DNA of 64,000 nucleotides from Tritrichomonas foetus. Its lineage: Eukaryota > Parabasalia > Tritrichomonadida > Tritrichomonadidae. Every line of letters begins with the position of its first letter. The stretch's first letter is position 1. The notes under the pieces are model-generated. The model made no database searches, was not told where the DNA came from, and was given only the letters and a program-made list of their open reading frames with translations. The stretch is from assembly GCA_001839685.1 (NCBI GenBank), contig MLAK01000325.1, positions 133,910-197,909 of the forward strand, read 5' to 3'. Below are positions 49,201 through 57,937 of this stretch, in pieces. Position numbers and translations under genes: made by a program.

Positions 49201-50123
49201 AAAAGAAAAAACAAAAAGAAGAAGAAGAAAGGCAGAGAAAAGAAAGAAAGAAGCGAATGCTTGAACAAAGTAGAAAAGAATTTTCCGAAATGAGCAAAAG
49301 AAAACATAGGCACAATGATAAACATCATGATCACAAACACAGCGATAATAATAAGAAAGAAAAGCATGCTGATGAAGATATTAAACTTTCAGATTTGACA
49401 TCATCATATTCAAGTCAAAATGTTGATAAGGATTCATTTGATGCTTCTTTGTCCTCTTCTTCATCGAGTGATCTTGACAGGATTTTTGATGACTTTGGAA
49501 GCGAGCAACCATTTGATCCAGTTTCGGATCAGTATCGAAAAATTGCTATCAGGAACTACAAAGCTGATGATGATGATGATGATGATGACAATGAGGAATT
49601 CGAAAACTTCAATAATTTGGCTGCAATGAAGAGAAGGTATGATCAAAAGCCTTCAAACAGACTAAAACCATCATTCATCACAAGTTATGTTCTAAATCGA
49701 AGAAATTTGAATTGCAGTTACTTACCAAAAGATAATAACAACTATAACTTTAACAATAATCATAATAATAACTATCAAAACAATTATCAAAATAACTATA
49801 ACAATAATTATAATCACTATAATAACAATAATTATAACTACAACAGAGCAGATAATAATAATATATATGGATTTAAATTCGAAGCTTTCACTCCTAAATA
49901 TGATAATCAATTTAATCTTTATGGAAATAATGATGGTGCATACAGACCAGAACCAATTGGATGGAATACCAAATTCAATGTAAACAACAATAACTATTAC
50001 AACAATAATAACAACTATAACTATAACAATTTTAATAATAAATATGGTGGTGGTGGTGGAAGAATGTTTGATAATGACACCAGATCACCAAGGTATGGAA
50101 TCTTTCGACAGAACAAGTATTAA
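43217..50123 (+). CDS. RhoGEF (DH-PH) with Kelch repeats, spans assembly gap
   Basis: One gene of about 2300 codons. Residues about 185-368 are a Dbl-homology domain with the conserved helix LASYLITPVQRMPRY; about 375-485 looks like a PH domain. Together these exchange GDP for GTP on Rho/Rac GTPases. Kelch-type beta-propeller blades follow at about 510-800 (YVYGG, IIYGGK, VFGGQ). Then comes an IP(K/T)EEQ repeat interrupted by N bases at 46073-46367. Before the gap codons start at 43217 plus multiples of three; after it the same repeat continues in the frame of 46368, and that frame stays open to 50123. The 295-base gap is not a multiple of three, so the apparent stop at 46436-46438 is an artefact. 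The tail is disordered: Ser/Pro/Lys-rich, then a charged helix, then Asn/Tyr-rich. No ATG starts the downstream half. Confidence 0.85.
45986..46433 (+). repeat. 18-bp coding tandem repeat IP(K/T)EEQ
   Basis: Units of 18 bases encoding Ile-Pro-Lys/Thr-Glu-Glu-Gln run from 45986 into the N gap and out again from 46368 to 46433. Copies differ at few positions (ATT/ATA, AAA/ACA, GAA/GAG). Near-identical units explain why the assembly failed here. True copy number is unknown. Confidence 0.9.
46073..46367. other. Assembly gap (295 N)
   Basis: A run of undetermined bases inside the 18-base tandem repeat. For the gene to stay in frame the real length must be a multiple of three, so 295 is an estimate. 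Confidence 0.99.
49735..50040 (+). repeat. Asn/Tyr-codon-rich low-complexity DNA
   Basis: Tracts of AAC, AAT and TAT codons at about 49735-49865 and again at about 49980-50042 encode Asn/Tyr-rich segments near the C terminus of the RhoGEF-Kelch protein. Such prion-like composition often supports self-association; no function is shown here. Confidence 0.75.
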
Positions 50124-50476
50124 TAAATGATTTTATATTTGCGTATTTAATTTTATAAGATTTAAATAAATGCTTTTGTTTTATACAATTTATTAAATCA
50201 TAATTCATTTTTATTATCCCATTAGGGAAATAATGAAAATTCTTTTAACTAGTAAGTTGCGAAAACCACTCAGCAATTTCGAAAAAGTTTTTTAAAAAAA
50301 TGATTTACAATAAAATTCAAGTTTAATAATGAAAATAAACACTCTATAAATTTTCTTGGCAATGCAATAAAGCACTTTCAAATGAGTTAAATAAATAATT
50401 TCAATTCATTATTATTCTTTACATCTTCTGGCGATGTACTTTTATGAGCATATTTCTCCAAATAAATAATTTCAAT
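50124..50476. other. Spacer between convergent genes with direct repeat
   Basis: 353 bases with no gene. A perfect 21-base sequence at 50389-50409 recurs at 50460-50480, where it overlaps the stop codon of the minus-strand gene. Confidence 0.5.
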
Positions 50477-50480
50477 TCAT
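50389..50480. repeat. 21-bp direct repeat at end of Pcf11-like gene
   Basis: AAATAAATAATTTCAATTCA plus T occurs at 50389-50409 and 50460-50480. The second copy contains the TGA stop (complement of 50477-50479) and first 3' UTR bases of the minus-strand gene. The spacing is 71 bases. Confidence 0.9.
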
Positions 50481-51493
50481 CCTTTTTTCAGCATCGCTAG
50501 GAAGTGGCCTGCAATATCCTCTTTCTCCTCCTTCATGCATTGGCTGTGGATGTAACCCCTTCCTTCGATGAAGAGAGCGTTTTTCAGGCACTCAGCACCA
50601 TTTGGCCCAACACATTTCTCGAAAATTCCAGAGCATGAACAACAACGTGCGTTTTCATTTTGAGGGGTGAGAACGATCAAATTCAATTCATTATTTCCAT
50701 CTTCTTTTGTCACTTCACTATCTAAGTCTCGAACAAGACATTCATTTGGGTCATATTTTGAAGCTGACCAGGCTGTCGGCTTCTTCATCCATTCTCGACA
50801 AAGGCGGCGCTCTTCATTTTGGTTCGGTTGTGGAATTAACGTATTTTGTTGCTGATGAATAACGATCGGTTCAGGAGCCTCCTCGAAGGCTGGAGCATCA
50901 GGCTGGACAAATTGCTGGTTTATTTGGAGTTGCTGAGGAAATTGCTGGAATTGGTTTTGGTCGAATTGGGCATATATTTGATTTGGCTGTGGTGGGCCAT
51001 TCTGTGGAAATTGCTGCGGGAATTGTTGCGGAAATTGCTGTTGATATTGCGGCTGCTCTGGCATTGAATTATATTGTGAGAAGTTTTTGAATGTTTCTTG
51101 AAGGGATTCAATTACGTCGAAATCAAAAACGATTTCCTTTTTCCAATGTTCGACTAGCGCGTTGAGTTTATCGTAGAGGTGTCTATCGTTTAGCCGTAAA
51201 GTTGTTTCGAAAGCGTGCGGTAATTTCTTTCCAAATATTGAACAGTAAACTTCAGGCGTTTTCTTAGAAATTGCATCGATAAGATAATAAAGAGGCAGGA
51301 TTGGCTGCGGGAGACGTTTATTTGGCAAAATCGGTGGGGATTCAATCCGATTAATAATTTCGTTGGCAATCGCTTCACTAAATTTGGAAAAATCATCGGC
51401 AAACCAAACAATACAGTCAACAAATATCTTTTGTGGTTCATCGTATGTATTAAGTCTTTCGGATAATAGCTCTAAGGCTAAATGCTCATCCAT
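50477..51493 (-). CDS. Pcf11-like protein with CID domain
   Basis: 338 residues. The N-terminal 135 residues look like a CTD-interaction domain: LYYLIDAISKKTPEVYCSIF followed by KLNALVEHWKKEIVF matches by eye the Pcf11 pattern (LYVIDSI, FSRNL, KL...W). A Gln/Pro-rich spacer (about 145-215) follows, as in Pcf11. After it come REWMKKPTAW and a Cys-rich, probably zinc-binding, segment (CCSCSGIF to HSQC, about 285-320). Pcf11 binds the phosphorylated tail of RNA polymerase II and joins cleavage factor IA to end mRNAs. At 338 residues it would be a reduced form, in keeping with the simple 3' processing signals of trichomonads. A generic CID protein of the Rtt103/SCAF type is the alternative. Confidence 0.65.
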   Translation of the reverse strand: MDEHLALELLSERLNTYDEPQKIFVDCIVWFADDFSKFSEAIANEIINRIESPPILPNKRLPQPILPLYYLIDAISKKTPEVYCSIFGKKLPHAFETTLRLNDRHLYDKLNALVEHWKKEIVFDFDVIESLQETFKNFSQYNSMPEQPQYQQQFPQQFPQQFPQNGPPQPNQIYAQFDQNQFQQFPQQLQINQQFVQPDAPAFEEAPEPIVIHQQQNTLIPQPNQNEERRLCREWMKKPTAWSASKYDPNECLVRDLDSEVTKEDGNNELNLIVLTPQNENARCCSCSGIFEKCVGPNGAECLKNALFIEGRGYIHSQCMKEEKEDIAGHFLAMLKKG

Positions 51494-51769
51494 CGGAAAA
51501 ATATTTTTATGGCAGTTTTAAGATTGATAATTTTTTATCACCACAAAGATTGGCCATTATTAAATCTTTTTAAAAAGTCAGAACATATTTTCTGTATTTA
51601 TTTGTCCGTCATTTTTGAATGTATTCGATCATATAAATACAGAAAGTGCTATTTCATTTATTATATGGTCATATGATGACCATTTATCTTCATAAAAGTC
51701 AAACTCGTTCTTATCGTGAAATAAATTGACCTTTTTTAAAAGAGTGTGTTCAAATCTTAAAAACACATC

Positions 51770-52606
51770 ATGTTTAATAATCGAGCTTATAAATCCATAA
51801 ATTTTCTCACTGCGTTTGCTTATGAAGTAAATGGTATCTTTAGAGCAGAAGGTTTTTACGATGGCACCATTCTAATTCATACAAATCGTACAGAATTTCC
51901 AGATCACCCAGTTCCTGTTGTCAAGCTCTGTCAGCACGGCGCCCCAATTGTCGACCTCCATTTCGTAGTTACAGATGATTCCGGAATCAGCGCTACAGAT
52001 AACTGCCTTCTCCTCGCCTCTGCAAGCTATGATCAAAGAATTATATTATGGACGCTTAAATTTGGAAAATGGAAACCACTCAAAATTTACACACTTGACG
52101 ATGAATACTGCACATCAATTTCGTCTGACCAACGAGGCGAAAAGATAACATTTTCATTATCAAATGGCGTTTTACATCACGTAAACGTTCAAAATTGTGC
52201 GGATAGTGAACTGGATGCTGGAAAGACATATGATGATGGAGTGATTTATGCCTGCATTGATCCGCTCCAATCAGAAAAGTTCATCATTGGAAATGACCAA
52301 GGCGAATTTGTCATTTTTCAAGGTGACGGGAAAGCAATAAAGACACTAAAAGTATCAGATTCAGCAATCCGTTACATTGATATGTCAGACAAAATCGTCA
52401 TCACGTGTGATGACTCATCAATTCTTGTGATCGACCGAATTAACTACCAAATCACGCATGCGGAAACAGCAATCAAGAAGGCGAACTTCAGGCCGGTGAT
52501 GACCAAAATCGAGCCAATCACAGAAGCACTAATAACTTTAAGCGATGATGGCCAGATTTCGCACCTGATGAGGTTCCCTAATGGGAGTTACAGAGAGATG
52601 TTATGA
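51770..52606 (+). CDS. WD40 beta-propeller protein, Sec13/Seh1-like
   Basis: 278 residues, about the size of a six-bladed propeller. Blade signatures are visible: GFYDGTILIHT, then HGAPIVDLHF leading to LLLASASYDQRIILW, then SNGVLHHVNV and GNDQGEFVIF. The stretch ASASYDQRIILW plus GKWKPL resembles Sec13 and Seh1 (SYDRKVIIW, G-x-W), which serve in COPII coats and nuclear pores. Blades after the third are degenerate, so the specific assignment is tentative. ACACATC stands directly before the ATG, a short initiator-like leader. The stop is TGA. Confidence 0.6.
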   Translation: MFNNRAYKSINFLTAFAYEVNGIFRAEGFYDGTILIHTNRTEFPDHPVPVVKLCQHGAPIVDLHFVVTDDSGISATDNCLLLASASYDQRIILWTLKFGKWKPLKIYTLDDEYCTSISSDQRGEKITFSLSNGVLHHVNVQNCADSELDAGKTYDDGVIYACIDPLQSEKFIIGNDQGEFVIFQGDGKAIKTLKVSDSAIRYIDMSDKIVITCDDSSILVIDRINYQITHAETAIKKANFRPVMTKIEPITEALITLSDDGQISHLMRFPNGSYREML

Positions 52607-53013
52607 AATTTATATAAATATATATTTATATTATTTTCCATTCTTTAGTTGATTTTTAAATGATTGTGGTTTTCGAAAGAACAAATTGCTATTCTTTAGG
52701 ATTATTAGTTATAAATTACAGATACAGCTATTTTATATAGATTCGAAACTAGATGTTTAGTGTTGTGAAAATGTGGGATTTGTATTGACCTGTGGAAAAC
52801 CAAAAATATCGAAAATTTGAATAAAGCTTGGAATATAAATTTATATTGATATAATTTGGAAAATCCCAAAGCTTCTATATAAAAGTTTAGTAATTATCAT
52901 TGATTAACGATTCATTTCCATTGATGAAGAGAATTGTGAAATTTGATTTAGATTAAAAATGCACCTCAACCTTTCTCATTCGTTAATTCAGATAAGATAC
53001 ATCATAAATAAAG

Positions 53014-53118
53014 ATGAATTTCAACCATGACATCTGCTTGATTCTAACTGTTGTAAATGTTGGAGGTCAATTGATGACTGTGATTCTCTTGTTATTATGT
53101 TATGTTATTTTCATGTAA
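53014..53118 (+). CDS. Possible 34-residue membrane microprotein
   Basis: A short ATG-to-TAA frame. Residues about 8-33 are strongly hydrophobic (ending VILLLLCYVIFM), giving one membrane helix. Twelve bases upstream is TCATAAATAAAG, which fits the initiator spacing of genes in this genome. Single-helix proteins of this size include subunits such as Ost4, but the sequence does not clearly match it. It may be chance. Confidence 0.22.
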   Translation: MNFNHDICLILTVVNVGGQLMTVILLLLCYVIFM

Positions 53119-53151
53119 AGTTCTGATGAATTATATAGAATACCAATTATT

Positions 53152-53312
53152 AAGAATATGAATGATAAAGAAGATAATTAATGATAAAGAATATGAATGA
53201 TAAAGAAGATGATTAATGATAAAGAAGATAATTAATGATAAAGAAGATGATTAATGATAAAGAAGATGAATGATAAAGAAGATGATTAATGATAAAGAAG
53301 ATGATGAATGAT
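53152..53312 (+). repeat. ~19-bp minisatellite ATTAATGATAAAGAAGATG
   Basis: About eight imperfect copies of a unit built from ATGATAAAGAAGAT, some with ATTA between units and some lacking it. All three frames contain stops, so it is not coding. It lies about 50 bases beyond the stop of the small membrane protein gene. Confidence 0.85.
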
Positions 53313-53365
53313 TGATACATTTAAATAAAATTAAGTCAAACAAACAAATTTTTATTAACAAACAC

Positions 53366-53791
53366 TTAACTTTCGTGAATCATATAGCATGCGTGGAGCA
53401 AAACGCCATCTTTTGATGGGAGCGGAATTTCGAACTTCCAAAAAAATTTATCATCTTCATTTTTCAATTTGTCATTCCACTTTTGTACTTTTTGAGTCAA
53501 TCTTTTAGCAGCTTTAACAGTTTTTATATCCTGCCATTGGATAACCGTCCAAGTTAAAAGGCCAAGACTAAAAATAACGAGGAGCAAAAATGACCAATAC
53601 GGAATGTATGTCATGTCGAGAATTTTCTGGAAGTCATCGAGAAAATCAGGAACGGATTGATTTTTAATATCGAAATAAGCTTTAAGAGAGTGAAAATTGA
53701 CGCGCTCAATCTGAGGACCATGAAAAAGTGTTGGTTTGGAATAATGAATTTCTATTTTTTTAATGCATAGCACCTTCTTTTCTTGATTCAT
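53366..53791 (-). CDS. Small single-pass membrane protein, possibly Erf4-like
   Basis: 141 residues. One hydrophobic segment at about 63-84 (YWSFLLLVIFSLGLLTWTVIQW) is followed by a basic helix and a C-terminal beta-like stretch FWKFEIPLPSKDG. The order DFLDDFQKILD - YIPYWSF - hydrophobic - T-W - KxxxKLK - FEIPLP is reminiscent of the Golgin-A7/Erf4 family, small accessory subunits of DHHC palmitoyltransferases. That is an eye comparison and tentative. The ATG is preceded by ATTTC. If not Erf4, I cannot name it. Confidence 0.6.
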   Translation of the reverse strand: MNQEKKVLCIKKIEIHYSKPTLFHGPQIERVNFHSLKAYFDIKNQSVPDFLDDFQKILDMTYIPYWSFLLLVIFSLGLLTWTVIQWQDIKTVKAAKRLTQKVQKWNDKLKNEDDKFFWKFEIPLPSKDGVLLHACYMIHES

Positions 53792-56245
53792 GAAATAGAT
53801 TTTTGCAACTTTTTCAATATGCTGAACTTTTTCAAAATATATAATTTGAATGGATAGAAACAGAAAAAAATGAATATCAAATGAATGACAAATTTTGTGT
53901 GTTGAAGAAATAAATAATAGAGAAAATAAAAAGGATAATTTAAAATCAAAGCATTGAAATGGATTATAGTGATATCAAAAGGTGAAGAACAATTTGAAAC
54001 TCAACAATATCAGAAACTTGAGAAATTGTTGGTGAGGTTTACAAAGATTTCAATAATTGCTGGATTGGTGAATAGGCTAATACTTGATAAAAGTGTTCAA
54101 TTATTCGTTTTATTTGAATGAAAATTATTGGAAATAGACAATTTCACATTAATAATTCGATAAACTCTGCATAATATTCGCCCGATGTTCAATAAAGTAA
54201 ATATCAATTGTGACTCTTCTTCTAAATAAAGAGCCAATATCCTTGCACAATTTTTTATGCGATTTCTATCATTATGAACAGTTATGATGTATGTCTCCTT
54301 GTCAGCGTCAAGAGCTCAATTGAAAAAGGTATTTTTAGTTTTAAACTATTCATATAAAAAGTTTACTTTTTAGGAATAAAAAAATGATAAAATACGATCA
54401 ATCGAATCTCTGCATGATAGTGTTCATATTTATTAATGTGGAATAAATGTTGCAAACTCTTTCTTCTGAGTCTTGCTTTCATAGTTAGTCGCTTAAAGGT
54501 AACCTCATGCATTCCACCAGCACGTCTTTTGGCTAAAAATGTGAAGAGGTTCACTTCACTCATTTCTCTAGCTGTAATACACATGCAGATGTGGAAAAAT
54601 TCCTCCATTCTTAGTCATACATGATAATTTCGCATAGTAACTGCCTTTATTGTATTTGATAAAAGGAATGATATAAAGAAATGAAGTGAAAATAACTTTC
54701 TTCTGAACTGGAATGAGAGAAAGTTCAAAAAATTGTTTTATGATCGATGTCTACTAAGATGGTATTTTCAAAAGTAACATTACAATCGAAAAAGTTGATT
54801 TCATGCAAATGATAAATAAATATTGGTTAAAGTGAATCGACGAGAATACTCTCCTGAATTTCTCCAACCATAAACACTAGTGTTTAACTTAACTCTGTTT
54901 AGAACATCTTTAAATCGAAAATTTAATCCATCAATGACCAGATTTACACAAGATACGGATCAACTTCTTTTGATAAGACAAATATGATTCAATGTAACAA
55001 TCAAAAACTTTTTCATTGAATTAGTGAAGTAAATATAATTATCTTCAGAAGATGATGGAATTTCTTGTGATAGTTATTTTTCTCATATGTTCAACTCTTG
55101 CTTTGCATAGCTGTATATTATTTTGATTAGTATCAGCTTGAGATTGCGAAAAATCTAGCGGTGATTTTTCGATGAATTTTTCTAAGAAAGAAATCATTCA
55201 ACAAATATAAGGAACAAATCATTTATTCATTCTTCGAAATGAAAAAAGGAAAATTGAACTTAAAAAAAAATAAGGTGGCTCGGAAATAATATTGCTAAAC
55301 TTTCATTGAATGAGGCAAAAGTTCGGTATTAAATAATTTTATTATTATAAATACTATTCAAGCTTGGAATTTGGGAAAATTTTCATAAAATCAGAAGATA
55401 AAAGCATTTTTATCGTCAAATAAATATCTCAAAAATGTATTGAATTTTTAAAGTTGATTAGTTTTCTGATGAAAAGTTGATTCATTTTTCTAGATAATTT
55501 TTCCCTCCTGCTTGTTTGAAATCAAGTTTATACTTAGAGCTTTGGCAGATTCATGATTAGTGAAATTGAATAAAAATTCATATTGTAGAAATTTTTATAG
55601 AAAATCAAAATTTAGTGCCTTAAAAAGTTTAGATATAATTCATTGAATCTCTTTAACGTTTAATTGGTTTCAAACAATTTCATCTACGTTAACTCAGAAA
55701 TCATATTTCAAAACGTAGGTGAATTGGCTTTTTCACACATTTTTTATTTTTTTGAATTGCAAGAAATTTCAAATGAAATTGGAAATTGATAGAAAATGAA
55801 AACGTTCAATTTATCTCGAAACGATTTTTCATTATTATATCTCTGCAATTCCTAAAGAATTATACACTAAATATTTTTCAAAACTGTTGTGATAAATTTG
55901 TTCGCGACAAATTGTGATATCCACCATTATTTTTAACTTTTTGACTATTTCCTGAAGATTGATATTTTTTTATACTCACTTTTTAATATAGTTCGTTCAA
56001 ATATTTTCAAAACTATAAAATATTTCGATAACTTTTTGTTAAAATTTCCGAGGACAATTTTTTTTGTTTCATGTGATTTTATTTTGTGACATTCAATTCC
56101 AGAAATTGAATAAATAAATGAAATAATCAATCGAAACAATTTAATTTAATTCAATTTTTGAAGTTCAAAAAGGGAGAATCGGAAAACGATTCTGAAAAAG
56201 TGAAATAAATCAAATCAAAAGATTCGTTTTCAAAGAGAATTCAGG
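53792..56245. other. Longest gene-poor stretch, 2.45 kb
   Basis: No gene is well supported. Around 54363-54624 composition is less AT-rich and short frames are open on both strands (81 codons minus, 62 codons plus). The minus one has coding-like text (FLAKRRAGGMHEVTFKRL) but no recognised family, so a gene remnant is possible. The rest is AT-rich with no repeat or RNA gene that I can see. Confidence 0.45.
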
Positions 56246-57331
56246 ATGAATAAAAAATTTCAAAACTCAAACTACAGTTTTCTTAATTTGCGCTTAATGT
56301 CTCTTGAAATTACTGGATTCCCTTTCGACCTAAATGGATACCAATTTCTGGAATGTATTGGATCTGGGACATATTCAACATGTTTCAAAGTGTTTTCGCA
56401 TCAATATCAACAATATTTTTGTGCCAAGATGACAGAAATTCAAGACGAAAACTTTTTCGATGAAAATGGAAACCCTAGGGACCAAGAATTGAGCTGTCTT
56501 CTCCAGCTTGATCACCAAGGTGTCATCAAAGTTTATAAATATTTTCGTTATGATTGCTTCTTCTTTTTGATACTCGAGCTTTGTGATGCTGGAACTCTTT
56601 CCGATCGCCTTCTAAACGGACGAAAATTGACCATTGATATGGTATATTCATATATGATTGATATTCTCGAAGCGCTTGTTTACTGTCATCAACAGAATAT
56701 TGCGCATCGTGACATCAAACCACAGAACATTTTTATTGATGAGCACGAACATGCAAAAGTGGCAGATTTTGGTCTCAGTTCGGTTTTAAAAGCCAGGCAC
56801 GATTTGGTCGATACGGCTTGTGGATCACCGAGCTATGCATCTCCTGAGATATATGGTGCTACTGCCTATGATCCATTCAAAGCTGACGTTTTTGCATTGG
56901 GTGTCACTTTTTATCAGATGCTCGTACGAAACATTCCCTGGCCTGATGAAATCACCACAGCTGGACCGGAAAGACCTCCTCCTATCTTCCCAAGAATCCT
57001 CGGTGCACCAATGATAAGCTTGATCAAAAGCATGCTTGAAATCGATCCAATGAAAAGGCCGTCAATGGAGCAGATTCTGAACAATGACGTGTTTGTGCTA
57101 ATTCGAAAAAGACTGAATGATAACAAAAACCAGCTAAAGTCGTCGCTGGCTTTTCGGACACAAAGTAAAGAAGTGATGCATCCGCCAATCAGCTCATACT
57201 CTATGCAGAACCAAAAAATTATGCAACACATGATTCTAACACAGCAGCAGTCATTAAGCTGTAGATTGACTGGAAAGAAAAGAAGAAACAGTGCGAGAAT
57301 AATGAATAAGACGTTTGGAAGTGATTATTGA
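56246..57331 (+). CDS. Serine/threonine protein kinase
   Basis: 361 residues with a complete kinase domain at about 30-290: glycine loop IGSGTYSTC, ATP-site Lys61 in CAKM, catalytic loop AHRDIKPQN (Asp156), ADFGLS (Asp174), activation-segment end SPSYASPEIYG, and DVFALGVTFYQML. The APE-region spacing and the D-I-K-P-Q-N loop place it among CAMK-like kinases, a group much expanded in trichomonads. The C-terminal 70 residues are basic and Gln/Ser-rich without a known domain. An internal ATG at residue 18 (Met in LMSLEITG) could be an alternative start. TTCAGG directly before the first ATG is initiator-like. Substrates are unknown. Confidence 0.88.
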   Translation: MNKKFQNSNYSFLNLRLMSLEITGFPFDLNGYQFLECIGSGTYSTCFKVFSHQYQQYFCAKMTEIQDENFFDENGNPRDQELSCLLQLDHQGVIKVYKYFRYDCFFFLILELCDAGTLSDRLLNGRKLTIDMVYSYMIDILEALVYCHQQNIAHRDIKPQNIFIDEHEHAKVADFGLSSVLKARHDLVDTACGSPSYASPEIYGATAYDPFKADVFALGVTFYQMLVRNIPWPDEITTAGPERPPPIFPRILGAPMISLIKSMLEIDPMKRPSMEQILNNDVFVLIRKRLNDNKNQLKSSLAFRTQSKEVMHPPISSYSMQNQKIMQHMILTQQQSLSCRLTGKKRRNSARIMNKTFGSDY

Positions 57332-57937
57332 ATTGTGCTTGGTTTTGATGTTGTTTTTAAAGGTTGTTGTTTTATGTGCGAAGAAAAAAAAAATTATAAA
57401 AAAAAAAGAGAGAGAGAGAGAATGAAAAATGACCATTTTTTTAAGAATGCTGTGATGATGTTGATTGAATGTTTATATATATCTATCAGTAAATAAATTT
57501 GTTTGAATGAATTTTGGTTTCTTATGTTTTATTCGAATATTGTTTTATTGATTCCTTGTAATAAGAAAATTTGAAGTCAGTAAATATCATATTTTATGAT
57601 CAATTGTGAAGAAATCAGTTGTCAAACGTTTATTGAAATTATATCTAATCAAAATTTTCAAATTTGAATTCATTAGGCTAATTTCAACCACCTGATTCAA
57701 CATTTTTATCAACTTCAACAAATATGGATAAGCAAAACCATGAAGACAATAATAATGTTGAAGAACTAGTTTGATGAATGAGAAATGTGATTTGATGTTC
57801 AATATTATGACTTTTTGGGGAACTTTGCAAAAAGTAAATTTGATGATTTGAGTTTCATTAGCAAATTTTGTGAGGTTGATGAGTTTCTTTCAATTTTCAA
57901 ATTTGAAAGGAAAATCTTCTGTACGTTTAAAATCAGA
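57332..57937. other. Intergenic region, purine-rich tract
   Basis: Contains an A-rich stretch followed by (GA)n at about 57385-57421, just beyond the kinase gene. A short minus-strand frame (57587-57802) is AT-run in composition and not accepted. A TTG at 57815 opens the SAS-6 frame early but is not used as start. CGTTTA (TAAACG on the other strand) lies at 57924-57929. Confidence 0.5.

Larger units (their letters stand above)
52607..53365. other. Intergenic region with minisatellite and micro-ORF
   Basis: Holds a 34-codon hydrophobic open frame and a 19-base-unit tandem repeat (both listed). No larger gene is seen on either strand. Confidence 0.5.

Noticed and set aside
46713..50123. Separate gene starting at 46713
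   Set aside because: The start would be a TTG, and the frame is continuous with the repeat emerging from the N gap at 46368; it is the C-terminal part of the RhoGEF-Kelch gene.
54275..54420. Short gene with an intron (GTATGT or GTATTT donor near 54290-54330)
   Set aside because: The donor-like sequences are present, but the conserved trichomonad branch/acceptor sequence (ACTAACACACAG type) is not found downstream.
54363..54608. 81-codon gene on the minus strand in the long gene-poor region
   Set aside because: Coding-like text in part, but an equally open frame on the other strand, no recognised domain and no initiator; kept only as a note in the intergenic entry.
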